Shown here: one piece after another, positions 63,938 to 64,000 of the stretch
Position numbering within the stretch: position 1 is the stretch's first letter
Layout: every line of letters starts with the position of its first letter
Assembly: GCF_905404315.1 (NCBI RefSeq)
Contig: NC_066269.1
Location: forward strand, 16,374,501 to 16,438,500
Source of the DNA: Leptidea sinapis
Taxonomy: Eukaryota; Arthropoda; Insecta; Lepidoptera; Pieridae
Direction of reading: 5' to 3'
DNA: 64,000 nucleotides
Made by a program: the position numbers and the translations under genes
Notes under the pieces: generated by a model
What the model was told of the DNA's origin: nothing
Databases searched by the model: none
What the model saw: the letters and a program-made list of their open reading frames with translations, nothing else

Positions 63938-64000
63938 AGGCGTTACTTTGCGGAAATCCATAATTATATAAATGATTTAAGTTTTCTTTAGTGTTAATTC
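63938..64000 (-). repeat. Palindromic hammerhead-bearing repeat, copy 2, cut by the window end
   Basis: GCGTTACTTTGCGGAAATCC then TTTTCTTTAGTGTTAATTC is the complement of 23,137-23,204. If collinear, the ribozyme-like core would lie 40-100 bp past the window. Confidence 0.7.

Noticed and set aside
1..64000. CRISPR arrays, operons, bacterial promoters or ribosome binding sites
   Set aside because: Composition and repeat content are those of an animal genome; no regularly spaced direct repeats were seen.
1..64000. Endogenous virus or LTR retrotransposon
   Set aside because: No paired long terminal repeats, primer-binding site, protease, integrase or envelope-like frame was found; all RT sequences are non-LTR type.

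Overview
The window looks like a repeat-saturated, non-genic stretch of a moth or butterfly (Lepidoptera) genome. Grounds: AT-rich sequence, no convincing host exon on either strand, and many interspersed repeats of kinds I know from lepidopteran genomes (tRNA-derived SINEs, RTE tails ending in TGA repeats, Helitrons ending in a GC-rich hairpin plus CAGCTAG, CR1/jockey-type LINEs). All family assignments come from reading the sequence; no search was run.

Working names. Family A: a 300-bp SINE-like retroposon, about 16 copies. Family B: a tRNA-headed SINE, six copies. Family D: a tRNA-related SINE sharing a 3' tail with LINE-J. Family T: an element with inverted ends and a central tRNA-like cloverleaf. 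LINE-J, -P, -Q, -S: four unassigned non-LTR families. Repeats E, F, G, H, K, M: unidentified repeats with two or three copies here.

Layout. 0-5 kb: hAT-type MITE, family T, LINE tail, family D, LINE-Q fragment. 5-10.4 kb: a nearly complete but dead CR1-type LINE (PHD/esterase-like ORF1; ORF2 endonuclease plus RT). 10.5-13 kb: LINE-J fragment, family B, a hammerhead-like motif, a 747-bp Helitron. 14.9-18.3 kb: RTE, jockey and LINE-S fragments (LINE-S keeps a 440-codon open frame with intact catalytic residues). 20-23.2 kb: tandem repeat, LINE-J fragment split by RTE, families T and A, then a palindromic repeat enclosing a second hammerhead-like motif. 23.7-27.3 kb: a whole LINE-J with a perfect 15-bp target-site duplication inside a family A copy. 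27.8-33.3 kb: RTE, hAT transposase relic, family A, repeats K/E/F. 33-38 kb: sparse. 38-41 kb: Helitron, family B chimera, a mariner inside family B. 41-51.5 kb: A, B, D, T copies, LINE-P relic, L2-like tails. 53.8-59.4 kb: foldback MITE inside family A, LINE-Q, other LINE relics. 60-64 kb: family B, nested and inverted family A pair, degraded ribozyme motif, and the edge of a second palindromic repeat.

Nothing here forms a host pathway. The parts relate as parasites and hosts: LINE-J shares its 3' tail with families D and, more loosely, A, so it or a relative may have mobilised them; several insertions sit inside older elements and give a relative chronology. The most interesting item is the pair of hammerhead-ribozyme-like motifs (23.07 and 12.0 kb), of the kind reported for Penelope-like retroelements.
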